NCBI RefSeq assembly: GCF_011762225.1
Contig: NZ_JAASQI010000013.1
Span: forward strand, 1 to 61,991
DNA: 61,991 nt
DNA from: Pseudochelatococcus lubricantis
Lineage (GTDB): Bacteria > Pseudomonadota > Alphaproteobacteria > Rhizobiales > Beijerinckiaceae
Direction: 5' to 3'
Below, piece after piece: positions 35,980 through 44,954 of this stretch (position 1 is the stretch's first letter; every line of letters starts with the position of its first letter). Made by a program: the position numbers and the translations under genes. The notes beneath the pieces are model-generated. The model saw only the letters and a program-made list of their open reading frames with translations, ran no database searches and was not told the origin of the DNA.

Positions 35980-36053
35980 AAGCAAGAGACGGTTTTGCTA
36001 AACGCCGTGTCATATCCGGAGTCGAACCGGAGGATCACAGGAGGATGAACGCC

Positions 36054-37385
36054 ATGAACAGATTTTCCAAAGGGGGCCTGTCGGCTGCTGTACTGGCCAT
36101 CGCGGCCCTTGTCGCCGTGCCGGCGGCGGCGCAGACGCTGACATTCTGGACGAATCTGACGACTGCCAGTCAGGCGGACGTCATCAAGAAACAGATCGAG
36201 GAGTGCCGCGCCGGGCAGGGCGGTCTCAAGGTGAACTTCGAAACGATTCCGTTCGGTTCGATGTACACGCGGCTGATCACCGCCATGCGCAACGGCTCGC
36301 CGCCCGACATCATGAATACGCTGGAGGGAGCCGTTGCCTTCGTCCAGTCGCGTGGCGGGCTGGTGCCGGTGACGGATGTCGTCGACGAGCTGGGACGTGA
36401 CGATTTCCGCGCTTCCTATCTCGATGCCGTGTCGAAGAATGGCGAGATCTGGGGGCTGCCGGATTGGGCGCTGCATCAGGAAGTCTGGTATCGCAAGGAC
36501 TTGTTCGAAAAGGCGGGGATCGCGGTTCCGAAGTCGTGGGACGAACTGAAAGCGGCGGCGAAAGTGCTGACGAAGGACGAGAACGGTGACGGTACGCCGG
36601 ACGTCTATGGCTTCGCCGTGCCGATGGGGCGCTCGCTTGTCGCGCCGCAAACGTTCTTCCAGTTCTTCTATGCGGCTGGCGGCACGATTTTCGATCCGAA
36701 GACGGGCAAATACGCGTTCAACGAACACCGGGAAAAAGCGGTCAAGGCGCTGAGCTTCATGCTCGATCTCTACAAGACCGCCTCGCCGCCCTCCTCGGTC
36801 GAGTGGACTTGGAACGACTTCCGCAACGGCTACGTTCAGGGCAAGCTGGCCATGACCAACGAATGGGGGGCAGTCGTCCTGATCGCGGCCGAACAGAATC
36901 CCACGATGCTTGACAACATGGGCGTCTTCCCGTTCCCCGGCCCCACGGCGGACAAGCCTCCGGTGGCATCGCTGAACGGCGGATACTACTATCTTGTGGC
37001 GCGTTCCACACCCGAGCGCGAACAGGCCGCGAAACGCTTGCTGACCTGCATGTATACGCCCGAGCGTGTGGCCGAGCGCGCCAACAGCCGCCCGATCTTC
37101 GCCCTGCCTGCGACGCGCAGCGCCTTCGAGAGTGAGACCTACCAGTCGAATGAATATGTGCGCAGGTTCAAGCCGGAGATCGAAACGATCTTCAACGAGG
37201 TGATGCCGAACTGGTATCGCTACGGACAGGAAGCGGGCCTGAACCCGCTGACAGGCCAGATAGAGGCGACCACGTTCATCGGCGATGCGATCCAGGCCGC
37301 AGCGCTGGGCCAGATCACGCCTGAGAGCGCGATCGAACAGATCGATTCTCAGCTGCAGTACCAGATCGAGATGATCGGCAATTGA
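36054..37385 (+). CDS. Sugar-type ABC substrate-binding protein (SBP family 1)
   Basis: A 443-residue binding protein with signal peptide (KGGLSAAVLAIAALVAVPAA, cleavage near AAAQ). The fold is shown by LTFWTNLTTASQADVIKKQI, MRNGSPPDIMNTLEGAVAF, and EVWYRKDLFEKAGIAVPKSW. The ATG at 36054 has AGGAGG 9 bp upstream, better than the ATG at 36045 which touches it. It begins the plus-strand operon with two permeases and DhaKL, so the ligand is probably a sugar or polyol-like compound. Confidence 0.92.
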   Translation: MNRFSKGGLSAAVLAIAALVAVPAAAQTLTFWTNLTTASQADVIKKQIEECRAGQGGLKVNFETIPFGSMYTRLITAMRNGSPPDIMNTLEGAVAFVQSRGGLVPVTDVVDELGRDDFRASYLDAVSKNGEIWGLPDWALHQEVWYRKDLFEKAGIAVPKSWDELKAAAKVLTKDENGDGTPDVYGFAVPMGRSLVAPQTFFQFFYAAGGTIFDPKTGKYAFNEHREKAVKALSFMLDLYKTASPPSSVEWTWNDFRNGYVQGKLAMTNEWGAVVLIAAEQNPTMLDNMGVFPFPGPTADKPPVASLNGGYYYLVARSTPEREQAAKRLLTCMYTPERVAERANSRPIFALPATRSAFESETYQSNEYVRRFKPEIETIFNEVMPNWYRYGQEAGLNPLTGQIEATTFIGDAIQAAALGQITPESAIEQIDSQLQYQIEMIGN

Positions 37386-37447
37386 CCGCCAGGCCGTGGG
37401 CGGGCCGTTTCCGTCCGGCCCGCGGCCAGCGGGGTTCTGGAGCAACT

Positions 37448-38389
37448 ATGCAGAATTCTTCAACTTTTTCCGGGCACGCTCCGCATGCGCGCGCTGACGG
37501 CCTGACGGCGGCCGGGAGCCGCGCGGTGACGGGCCTCATTTTCGTGGCGCCGGCAGTCATCTTCATGGTGCTGTTCGTGGCCTATCCAATATGGGAGGCT
37601 ATCCGGCTTTCCTTCGTCGCCGTCGACGCCTTCACCGGCGCCGAGAGATTCGTGGGCCTGCGCAATTATGCGGAAATTCTCAACGCGCCGAAGCTTTGGC
37701 CGGTCCTGACCAACACGGCAGTATGGACCTTCTGGTCACTGATCGGCCAGTTTGGGCTCGGCCTGCTGGCGGCGCTGGCGATCAACCGCAACATGCCCGG
37801 GATGGGCGCGATCCGCTCGATCCTACTGCTGCCCTATGTCGTGCCCGTCATCGCGCTGGCCCTCTTCTGGCGGTGGATGCTGGACGGCTCCTTCGGCATC
37901 GTTGCCGTGAGCCTGCAGCATCTGGGGCTCCTGGTGCCCGATCAGTCACCGCTTGCCTCGCCCGAGGGGGCGACATGGAGCGTTATCCTCGCGAACATCT
38001 GGCGCGGGTTTCCCTTCGTCATGATTTCCTATTGGGCCGCACTCCAGTCGATTCCGCCGGAGCAGTACGAGGCGGCCCAGGTAGACGGCGCCACTTCATG
38101 GCAGCAGTTCCGCTTCGTGACATTGCCGAACCTCTGGACGGTCACAAAAATATTGTTTGTGCTGCGTTTCATCTGGACCATTACCTTCTTCGACATCATC
38201 TGGCTTGTCAGCAAGGGCGGTCCCGCAGGGGCGACCGAGCACTGGCCGATCTGGATCTATCAGGAAACTATGGGGTTTTTCCGTTTCGGCTACGGGTCCG
38301 CGCTTGCGGTTACGCTGGGCGTGATGATCCTGGTGGCCATTGCGCTCTATGGCCTCGTCCTGCGCGTCGCCTCGGGAGGTCGTCCATGA
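37448..38389 (+). CDS. ABC transporter permease (MalF-like)
   Basis: A 313-residue inner membrane protein with six predicted helices and the cytoplasmic EAA loop YEAAQVDGATSWQQFRFVTL (about 225-244). I chose the ATG at 37448 with CTGGAG upstream; the longer reading from 37382 overlaps the previous gene without a ribosome site. It pairs with the next permease, whose start overlaps its stop. Confidence 0.92.
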   Translation: MQNSSTFSGHAPHARADGLTAAGSRAVTGLIFVAPAVIFMVLFVAYPIWEAIRLSFVAVDAFTGAERFVGLRNYAEILNAPKLWPVLTNTAVWTFWSLIGQFGLGLLAALAINRNMPGMGAIRSILLLPYVVPVIALALFWRWMLDGSFGIVAVSLQHLGLLVPDQSPLASPEGATWSVILANIWRGFPFVMISYWAALQSIPPEQYEAAQVDGATSWQQFRFVTLPNLWTVTKILFVLRFIWTITFFDIIWLVSKGGPAGATEHWPIWIYQETMGFFRFGYGSALAVTLGVMILVAIALYGLVLRVASGGRP

Positions 38390-39234
38390 AGCAGCAAACA
38401 ATGAAGCTGCAGGCAACCATGCAGCGCATGTCGAGCTATGCCGTTGCCCTGCCGCTTGCAGCGTTTATCGCGCTGCCGCTGGCATGGATGTTCATTTCCT
38501 CGATCAAGCCGGCTGACCAGCTTTTCTCATCGCCGCCGCGCATCCTCGCGGATCGCTGGACAATCGACTGGTATGTCACCGTCTTTCGCGACAGTGGTGC
38601 GGCGGTGTTCTTCACCAACAGCCTGATCGTGGGATTGGCCTCCACGCTTCTGTGCCTCGTCATTGGCACGCTCGCGGCCTATGCGCTCACCCGGTTCGAT
38701 TTTCCGGGCAAGTCCGTATTCCTGATCGCCGCACTGGTCACCTACATGTTTCCGGCGATCGTGCTCTTCGTGCCGATCTACATGATCCTGAACGCGCTTT
38801 CGCTGATCGACACGCGGATCGGGCTGGTCATCTGCCACACGATCCTGACCTTTCCCTTCGCTGTCTGGATGCTCAAATCGTTCTTTGACACACTGCCGCG
38901 CGAAATCGACGAAGCGGCTTGGGTGGACGGAGCGTCCTATCTCGGCACTTTCGTGCGGATCGTGCTGCCGCTCTCGTTGCCGGGCATTTTCTCGGTCGCG
39001 ATCTTTGTCTTTGTGCTTTCGTGGAACGAATTCCTGTTCGCCAGCATCGTGATGACATCGACCGAGCTGAAGACGGTTCCGGTTGGCATCTCGGAATTCA
39101 TCACCTCGTTCGATGTGCGTTGGGGCGAGATCATGGCGCTCGGAACGCTGGCCACCGTCCCGGTCGTGGTCCTTTTCACTTTCGTGCAACGCTACTTCCT
39201 GCGCGGTGTCCTGTCGGGCGCGGTCAAGGGCTAG
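38386..39234 (+). CDS. ABC transporter permease (MalG-like)
   Basis: A 282-residue permease with six helices and EAA loop IDEAAWVDGASYLGTFVRIV. It starts in an ATGA overlap with the first permease and completes the importer together with the ATPase at 33419. Confidence 0.92.
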   Translation: MKQQTMKLQATMQRMSSYAVALPLAAFIALPLAWMFISSIKPADQLFSSPPRILADRWTIDWYVTVFRDSGAAVFFTNSLIVGLASTLLCLVIGTLAAYALTRFDFPGKSVFLIAALVTYMFPAIVLFVPIYMILNALSLIDTRIGLVICHTILTFPFAVWMLKSFFDTLPREIDEAAWVDGASYLGTFVRIVLPLSLPGIFSVAIFVFVLSWNEFLFASIVMTSTELKTVPVGISEFITSFDVRWGEIMALGTLATVPVVVLFTFVQRYFLRGVLSGAVKG

Positions 39235-39248
39235 CGTTTCTCCGAGTT

Positions 39249-39268
39249 GAGCGAATTCTGATCGATCA
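39249..39268 (-). repeat. Single repeat box before dhaK
   Basis: GAGCGAATTCTGATCGATCA is the inverse of part of the mosaic repeat core at 32160-32182. It lies in the 56-bp gap between the second permease and dhaK, so it is within the operon transcript. Confidence 0.6.
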
Positions 39269-39290
39269 AGCGGTCATGAGGGAAGCAAGA

Positions 39291-40289
39291 ATGAAAAAAC
39301 TGATCAACGCACCTGCCGACTATGTCAACGAGATCCTCGACGGGCTTACCTCGGCCCATCCCGGGCTGGTTCTAGGCGGCGAGAGCGGCCGCTGCATCTC
39401 CCGCCGGGAACCCGCGCTGCAAGGCCGCGTCGGTATCGCGACCGGGGGAGGTTCCGGTCATCTGCCCCTGTTCACCGGCTATGTCGGGCCGGGTTTCGCC
39501 GACGCCTGCGCCATCGGTAACGTGTTCGAGGGGCCGAATGCGCAAAGTTGCCTAGACGCGATCCGCGCCGCTTATCACGGAACCGGCGTTCTTTGCCTTT
39601 ACGGCAATTACGGTGGCGACCGGATGAATTTCGACCTGGCCATCGAGATGGCCGGCATGGATGATATCGCCTGCGAGACCGTTCTCGGCACCGATGACGT
39701 CGCCAGCGCCGGCGCGGATGAAGCAGCCAAGCGTCGCGGGGTGGCGGGAATCGTGCTGCTCTACAAGGCGGCGGGTGCCGCAGCGGCGGAAGGGCGGGAT
39801 CTTGCCGCGGTTGCCGCGCTGGCGCAGAAGGCGAACGGGGCGACGCGATCGATCGGGGTTGCCCTTGCGCCTTGCCGGGTGCCGACGGCGTCCGCGCCGA
39901 ATTTTGACATCGGAGAGGACGAGATGGAGTTCGGCATGGGTATCCACGGCGAACCGGGGATCTGGAGGGCGCCCATTGCCCCCGCCGACAAGGTCGCGGA
40001 CGAGATGGTCGATCGCCTGTTCGCCGATCTCAAGCCGGGCCGGGGAGACCGGGTGATGCCGCTGGTCAACGGCTTGGGCGCGACGCCGCTCGAGGAGCTG
40101 TTCATTCTCTGGCGGCGTGTCGAACGCCGTCTGAAGGACGCCGGTATCAGCCATGCCGCACCGCTGGTCGGAAATTTCGTCACCTCGATGGAAATGGCAG
40201 GCGCATCGCTGTCGCTGATGGTGCTCGACGGGGAACTGGAAGCGCTGATATCGGCCCCCGCCAGTTGCCCGTTCTGGAGGGTAGGATGA
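39291..40289 (+). CDS. dhaK: Dihydroxyacetone/tetrulose kinase subunit DhaK
   Basis: A 332-residue DhaK-domain protein. The substrate-binding His that forms a hemiaminal is in FGMGIHGEPG (His219, close to E. coli His218). TGGGSGHLPLFTGYVG and GNYGGDRMNFDLA are further landmarks. In an ABC-sugar setting these proteins usually phosphorylate erythrulose or similar ketoses rather than dihydroxyacetone. It overlaps dhaL by 4 bp. Confidence 0.9.
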   Translation: MKKLINAPADYVNEILDGLTSAHPGLVLGGESGRCISRREPALQGRVGIATGGGSGHLPLFTGYVGPGFADACAIGNVFEGPNAQSCLDAIRAAYHGTGVLCLYGNYGGDRMNFDLAIEMAGMDDIACETVLGTDDVASAGADEAAKRRGVAGIVLLYKAAGAAAAEGRDLAAVAALAQKANGATRSIGVALAPCRVPTASAPNFDIGEDEMEFGMGIHGEPGIWRAPIAPADKVADEMVDRLFADLKPGRGDRVMPLVNGLGATPLEELFILWRRVERRLKDAGISHAAPLVGNFVTSMEMAGASLSLMVLDGELEALISAPASCPFWRVG

Positions 40290-40885
40290 TGGCGATCACG
40301 GCAAGCGATGTTGCAGCCTTCGTCGCCTGTCTGAGCGCGGGAGCCGCACGCGAGGAACAGACCCTCAACGCGGCGGATGCCAGGCTTGGCGACGGGGATA
40401 CGGGGTCGATGCTGCGTCGGGTCTTCGCGGCGATGGCCACTGCGAATGCGGCCGGGGCCGCGACGGTTTCGGAGGCGGGCAAACGGCTCGCCGCGGCGGC
40501 GATGAAAGAGACAGGATCGAGCCTTGGCACGCTTGTTGCCACCGGCGCGATGACATTCGCCAGGGAGGCGAGGGAGATCGAAGGGGCCGGCAGGGATCCC
40601 GAGCCTGCCGACCTGCCCCGCATCGTCGCGGCGATGCGGGACGCGATCTCGATGCGTGGCAAGGCGGAAACCGGTGACAAGACCATCCTCGACAGTCTCT
40701 ACGCCATTGCGGCTGCGCTGGGCGGCGGCGAGGTGAGCCGGGAGGTCGCGGCGCAGGCGGCACAACAGGCCTTGGCCGCATTCCGCGACAGGCCCTGCCG
40801 TATCGGGCGGGCGCGGATGTTTCCGGAGCGCAGCATCGGGGCGGACGATCCGGGAATGCTGGCGGCGGCGCTTCTCCTCGCCTGA
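40286..40885 (+). CDS. dhaL: Dihydroxyacetone/tetrulose kinase subunit DhaL
   Basis: A 199-residue nucleotide-binding subunit. The Mg-ATP Asp cluster is in ADARLGDGDTGSML (about 32-45), with the phosphate loop near MKETGSSLGTL and AETGDKTILDSLY as the later conserved motif. GGAGG precedes the ATG, which overlaps the DhaK stop. No phosphotransferase DhaM is nearby, so ATP is the likely donor. It closes the operon. Confidence 0.9.
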   Translation: MMAITASDVAAFVACLSAGAAREEQTLNAADARLGDGDTGSMLRRVFAAMATANAAGAATVSEAGKRLAAAAMKETGSSLGTLVATGAMTFAREAREIEGAGRDPEPADLPRIVAAMRDAISMRGKAETGDKTILDSLYAIAAALGGGEVSREVAAQAAQQALAAFRDRPCRIGRARMFPERSIGADDPGMLAAALLLA

Positions 40886-41033
40886 GCTGCAGGTTTTCCC
40901 GACGCCGGCGCGCTTTGCGCCCCTGCCGATCGTCGCCAGATTCCCTTGGTGGCGATAGCAGAAGGGCCAGGCGCGGGCCTGTCTGCCGGACCATGATGAC
41001 CCGTGGCCTGCTGCCGGCTCCGTGGACAGCATG

Positions 41034-41415
41034 TTAGGCCAGCATAGTCTGAGTTTCGAAATTCATCGGGCTGACATAGCCGAGTGTTGAGTGCCTGCGT
41101 CTTGGGTTATAGAAGCGCTCAATGTAATCAAACACGTCAGCCCGCGCAGCATCGCGCGTGCGGTAGACCTTCTTGGCGGTCCGTTCGGTCTTCAGCGTAG
41201 GGAAGAAGCTCTCCATCGCTGAGTTATCCCAGACATTGCCTGCCCGACTGATAGAGCAGGTGATGCCGCTGTCTGCCAGCAAGCGCCGAAACTGTTCGCT
41301 TGTGTATTGCGATCCCTGGTCCGAATGATGCAGCAGCGCATCCACTCGGTCGTTCCGCCTGGAAGTCGCGGTCGAGGATATTATCCGCGATGACCGAGCG
41401 GGCCCCGTCATCCCT
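41034..41415 (-). mobile_element. IS3-family transposase (OrfB) remnant with internal deletion
   Basis: The right part is a clear integrase-core C-terminus: LLHHSDQGSQYTSEQFRRLL, GNVWDNSAMESFFPTLKTER with the catalytic Glu, and FYNPRRRHSTLGYVSP, ending at 41034. Ahead of it ARSVIADNILDRDFQAERP lies in another frame, so the piece with the first catalytic Asp (about 60 residues) is deleted exactly at the frame change. OrfA and both ends are missing. The upstream limit runs into the 3' end of the LysR gene. The spacer 40886-41033 after dhaL shows no gene. Confidence 0.82.
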
Positions 41416-42355
41416 GGGCTTTCCGCGCCGTCGCTGCCTCTATCAGGCGGTAATCCAGTGTTGTCTGTCGGATGATCTGTCGAAGCCATGAATGTGCGGG
41501 TTGGGCATCGAGCCTCCGATGCCACCGCATGTTGGTCGCCACGCGCGGCGCGACAAAGGGTAGTTCATCCGAAACCAGGCCGGTCCCCCTGCACAGTTCC
41601 ATGGCAATTCTTCTGCGTGTAATGACAAGGACATCGTGCTGGCGCAGCACGGCTTCGCAGCCGAGCAAAGGGACGGAATGACGGATCTCGCGATGTGCAT
41701 GGTGCTCCTTCAGCCAGAGATCGATAAAATCCGTATTGTCGCCCGCCGACGAGAGCCGGATATGCGGGCGGGTGGCCAGCGCCTTCAGATCGAGCGGAGG
41801 CGATGGCATGTTCTCCGCCCGACGATGCACAACCACGAAATCGTCACTGAAAAGCTCTTCGGACGCGAAACGCTCCCGTGGTTCGCGCGCGCGGCCGATG
41901 AACAGGCCCAGATCGGCCTCATCGAGCATCCTGTCGATGTCTAGCGTACCGCTCGGCCGCAACTCGGTGACCACGTTCGGAGCGGCCTTCGTGACGGCTT
42001 CGATGATCGGTGCTGTCAGCGTGACGGCGCTGGCGTTGTCGAGCGCAATGGTAAAGCGTTGCGCGGAGGTGGCGGGATCGAAGGGACCGGATTGTAGCCC
42101 AAGCTCGAAATAGTTGAGAGCCTGCCTGACCGGACCTGCCAATTGCTCTGCCCGCGGCGTCGGTTGCATGCCGCGCGCCGACCGGACGAACAGGTCGTCT
42201 TTCAGGGCATGGCGTAATCTCGCCAGGGCGTGGCTCGCCGCCGGCTGGCTCATGCCGAGCTGGTGGGCGGCCCGCAAGATATTGCGTTCGCGGAAGATAC
42301 TGTCGAATACACGCAGCAGGTTGAGATCGATCGTTGAAATATTGGGATGGTTCAT
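41408..42355 (-). CDS. LysR-family transcriptional regulator
   Basis: A 315-residue LysR protein with N-terminal helix-turn-helix ILRAAHQLGMSQPAASHALA and a NodD/PcpR-style effector domain (GLFIGRAREPRERFASEELF, HRRAENMPS). I chose the ATG 11 codons into the open frame, where the family usually starts. The last codons touch the IS3 remnant, so the natural C-terminus may have been changed slightly. It is divergent from the iron-type ABC operon and may control it or itself. Confidence 0.87.
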   Translation of the reverse strand: MNHPNISTIDLNLLRVFDSIFRERNILRAAHQLGMSQPAASHALARLRHALKDDLFVRSARGMQPTPRAEQLAGPVRQALNYFELGLQSGPFDPATSAQRFTIALDNASAVTLTAPIIEAVTKAAPNVVTELRPSGTLDIDRMLDEADLGLFIGRAREPRERFASEELFSDDFVVVHRRAENMPSPPLDLKALATRPHIRLSSAGDNTDFIDLWLKEHHAHREIRHSVPLLGCEAVLRQHDVLVITRRRIAMELCRGTGLVSDELPFVAPRVATNMRWHRRLDAQPAHSWLRQIIRQTTLDYRLIEAATARKAQG

Positions 42356-42388
42356 GTCGAAGGCGTAAGCTCCGGATGGCCGCACCAT

Positions 42389-42697
42389 GGCAGTAACAGA
42401 AGTAGGGTTAAGATCGCCTTGATAGGATTATCTATCTGATAAAAAACATTAAACCATTTACCTCGTTCCATGGTTCATGCCACCTATCATGCATTTTATG
42501 CAGTTTATTGCAATTATAATATTCATTTCATTCATGTTGTGATGTCGAAGTTTCACTTCCGTTGGTGCCGACACTGCGCATAGATGCTCACAATCGTTCC
42601 TGAGCGCTCATCGTTCTTGTCAAGTCTTCATCCTTTCAGTTTTCAAAAATGAGCTGATCGGAATCCTTGACCGAGATGGATCGCCAGTAGTTATCGA
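42389..42697. promoter_or_regulatory. AT-rich divergent control region of the siderophore-type ABC operon
   Basis: This spacer is clearly more AT-rich than its surroundings. Two small palindromes stand out: GATAG-GATTAT-CTATC (42421-42436) and TGCAT-TTT-ATGCA (42490-42502). Either could be a site for LysR or an iron regulator such as RirA, Irr or Fur; I see no textbook box of those. No gene. Confidence 0.4.
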
Positions 42698-42715
42698 ATG
42701 ATGGAGTGCTATTTC

Positions 42716-43840
42716 ATGCAACGTTTTGGTAAAATTCTCAAGGCGGCAGGTCTTGCCGCTCTTTTTTCTGTTTGTATCGGGGCCGGAATGTCCCACGCCG
42801 CTGAGGTGACCGACGTGCTGGGACGCAAGGTCACGGTTCCGGACCATGTCCAGAATGTCGTCCTCGGCGAGGGGCGTCTGTTCTATGCCTTGGCCGTGCT
42901 CGATCGCGACGCACCGTTCAGCCGCATCGCCGGGTGGCAGAATGACCTGAGGAAACTCGATCCGAAGACCTTTGACGGCTATGTCGCCCAGTATCCGGAG
43001 GTCGCCAACATTCCCCTGATCGGCGAGGCATCCGAGGAAAGCGTCAGCGCGGAGAAGATCCTCTCGCTGAAGCCGGACCTTGCTGTCTTCAGCATTTCCG
43101 GCCACGGCCCGACCGAGCACAGCCCGATTGCCGACGTGCTGGCAAAGGCGGGCATTCCCGTCCTGTTCGTTGACTTCCGGGTAAGTCCCATCGATGGCAT
43201 GCGCACCAGCTTTGCCGCGCTCGGAACGGCGCTGGGCCGCGACAAGGAAGCGACCGCCTTCCTCGATTTCTATAACACCCATCTGAAGCGCATCACCGAT
43301 GCCGTGGCTTCTTTGCCGGAAGAGTCACGCCCGAAGGTCTTTATGGAATTGCTCGCTGGCGTCTTCCCGACGCCCGGTCACACCACGGGTGACGGCGGCA
43401 TGGGCGATTTCATCAAGGCGGTCGGTGGCCGCAACATCGCTTCGAGCGTCGTGCCCGGCGCGATTGGCGATATCAGCGTCGAATATGCGCTGAAAGCCGA
43501 CCCCGACATCTATGTTGCCACCGGCAATCGGGTTCCGGGTGTGCTGCTTGGCGCGCAGGTCGGGCCGGAACAGGCCGCAAGCTCGCTGGCGCAGGTGCTT
43601 GCCCGCCCGGAGTTCAGCAGCCTGAGGGCCATCCGCGATGGCCGTGCGCATGGCATCTGGCATGAGTTCTATAATTCACCCTACAGCATTCTGGCGATCG
43701 AGGCGCTGGCGAAGTGGGTGCATCCGGAGCTCTTCAAGGATCTCGACCCGAAGGCGACGGAACGCGAGCTTTATGCCACTTTCCTGCCGGCGTTCAAGGA
43801 TACCGGCACCTACTGGATCGATGAGGCTTTGAAGCCGTGA
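42716..43840 (+). CDS. Iron-siderophore/cobalamin-type ABC binding protein
   Basis: A 374-residue BtuF/FecB-like (SBP family 8) protein with a signal peptide (ILKAAGLAALFSVCIGAG, then SHAAEV). The domain starts TDVLGRKVTVPDHVQNVV; SAEKILSLKPDLAVF and SSLRAIRDGRAHGIWHEFYN are characteristic. I chose the ATG at 42716, with GGAG 9 bp upstream. It is the first gene of a three-gene importer. No TonB receptor is near. Confidence 0.9.
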   Translation: MQRFGKILKAAGLAALFSVCIGAGMSHAAEVTDVLGRKVTVPDHVQNVVLGEGRLFYALAVLDRDAPFSRIAGWQNDLRKLDPKTFDGYVAQYPEVANIPLIGEASEESVSAEKILSLKPDLAVFSISGHGPTEHSPIADVLAKAGIPVLFVDFRVSPIDGMRTSFAALGTALGRDKEATAFLDFYNTHLKRITDAVASLPEESRPKVFMELLAGVFPTPGHTTGDGGMGDFIKAVGGRNIASSVVPGAIGDISVEYALKADPDIYVATGNRVPGVLLGAQVGPEQAASSLAQVLARPEFSSLRAIRDGRAHGIWHEFYNSPYSILAIEALAKWVHPELFKDLDPKATERELYATFLPAFKDTGTYWIDEALKP

Positions 43841-44952
43841 TGACCCCGGCTGGTCACAAAAGTGGCGTGACAGGGCGTGCGCTACGCCCTGTCGAGGAAA
43901 GCGGGCACCGTGAGCCTCCCCTGGCCGCCGTTTTCGACCTGCATCGGCGGCGGGTTGTGCGCCGTCTTGCTCTCATTGCCGTCTTCGCCGTGGCGATGAG
44001 CGGCGCTGCCATCGCCGATATCGTTACCGGCCCCTCCGGCCTGTCGCTCGCGGAGTTTTTCGGGGCGGTTTTCCATCCCGCGCTCGCCGATCCGACGACC
44101 GCCGTCATCGTCTGGTCGGTGCGCTTGCCCTATGCCGCTATGGCGCTTCTGGTCGGGGCCGCGTTGTCGCTCTCCGGAGCCGAGATGCAGACCATTCTCG
44201 ACAATCCTCTGGCGAGCCCGTTCACGCTCGGCGTCTCCTCGGCGGCGGCTGTCGGGGCCTCCACCGCCGTCGTGTTCCATCTCTCCTTGCCCGGGCTGCC
44301 GCAAAGCTGGGCCGTATCGGCTCTCGCCTTTGCCTTTGCCTTCGGTTCGGTCCTGCTCCTTCAAGCAACCACACGGATCAGCGGAGCCGGCAAGGAAACG
44401 CTGGTCCTGCTCGGCATTGCGCTGGTGTTCAGTTGCCAGGCGCTGGTCGCCCTGCTGCAATTGATCGCCCCGATCGATGTGTTGCAGCAATTGGTATTCT
44501 GGATGCTCGGCAGCGTCGCCCGCGCGACTTGGGATAAGATCGCCATCCTCGCTGCTGTCCTTCTCATCGTCATGCCTTTTTCGATGGCAGCGGCCTGGCG
44601 GCTGACAGTGCTCCGGCTGGGGGAGGACAGGGCCTTGAGCTTCGGCGTCGATGTCCGGCGGCTGCGGTTCGCGTCGCTGTTCCGCATCAGCCTGATGTCC
44701 TCGATCGCCGTCGCCTTTGTCGGGCCGATCGGCTTTATCGGCCTTGTCGGGCCGCACATCGCCCGGCTGCTGGTTGGCGAGGACCAGCGGTTCCTGCTGC
44801 CGGCAAGCGCTCTGGTGGGTGCGTTGCTGCTGTCTCTGGCCTCGATCGTCAGCAAGATCATCATGCCGGGCATCATCGTCCCGGTTGGCATCGTTACGGC
44901 ACTGGTCGGCGTGCCTGTCTTCATCTCCCTCATTCTGAGACGGAAGTCATAG
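43840..44952 (+). CDS. FecCD-family ABC permease
   Basis: A 370-residue permease with about nine to ten hydrophobic helices and the FecCD pattern: RLPYAAMALLVGAALSLSGA, LDNPLASPFTLGVSSAAAVG, and PIGFIGLVGPHIARLLVGED near the C-terminus. The ATG shares one base with the upstream stop (TGATG). Confidence 0.93.
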   Translation: MTPAGHKSGVTGRALRPVEESGHREPPLAAVFDLHRRRVVRRLALIAVFAVAMSGAAIADIVTGPSGLSLAEFFGAVFHPALADPTTAVIVWSVRLPYAAMALLVGAALSLSGAEMQTILDNPLASPFTLGVSSAAAVGASTAVVFHLSLPGLPQSWAVSALAFAFAFGSVLLLQATTRISGAGKETLVLLGIALVFSCQALVALLQLIAPIDVLQQLVFWMLGSVARATWDKIAILAAVLLIVMPFSMAAAWRLTVLRLGEDRALSFGVDVRRLRFASLFRISLMSSIAVAFVGPIGFIGLVGPHIARLLVGEDQRFLLPASALVGALLLSLASIVSKIIMPGIIVPVGIVTALVGVPVFISLILRRKS

Positions 44953-44954
44953 AC

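Noticed and set aside
35931-37445. A 504-codon minus-strand frame across the sugar-binding protein
   Set aside because: Shadow of the binding-protein gene; composition rich in Arg and no family features.
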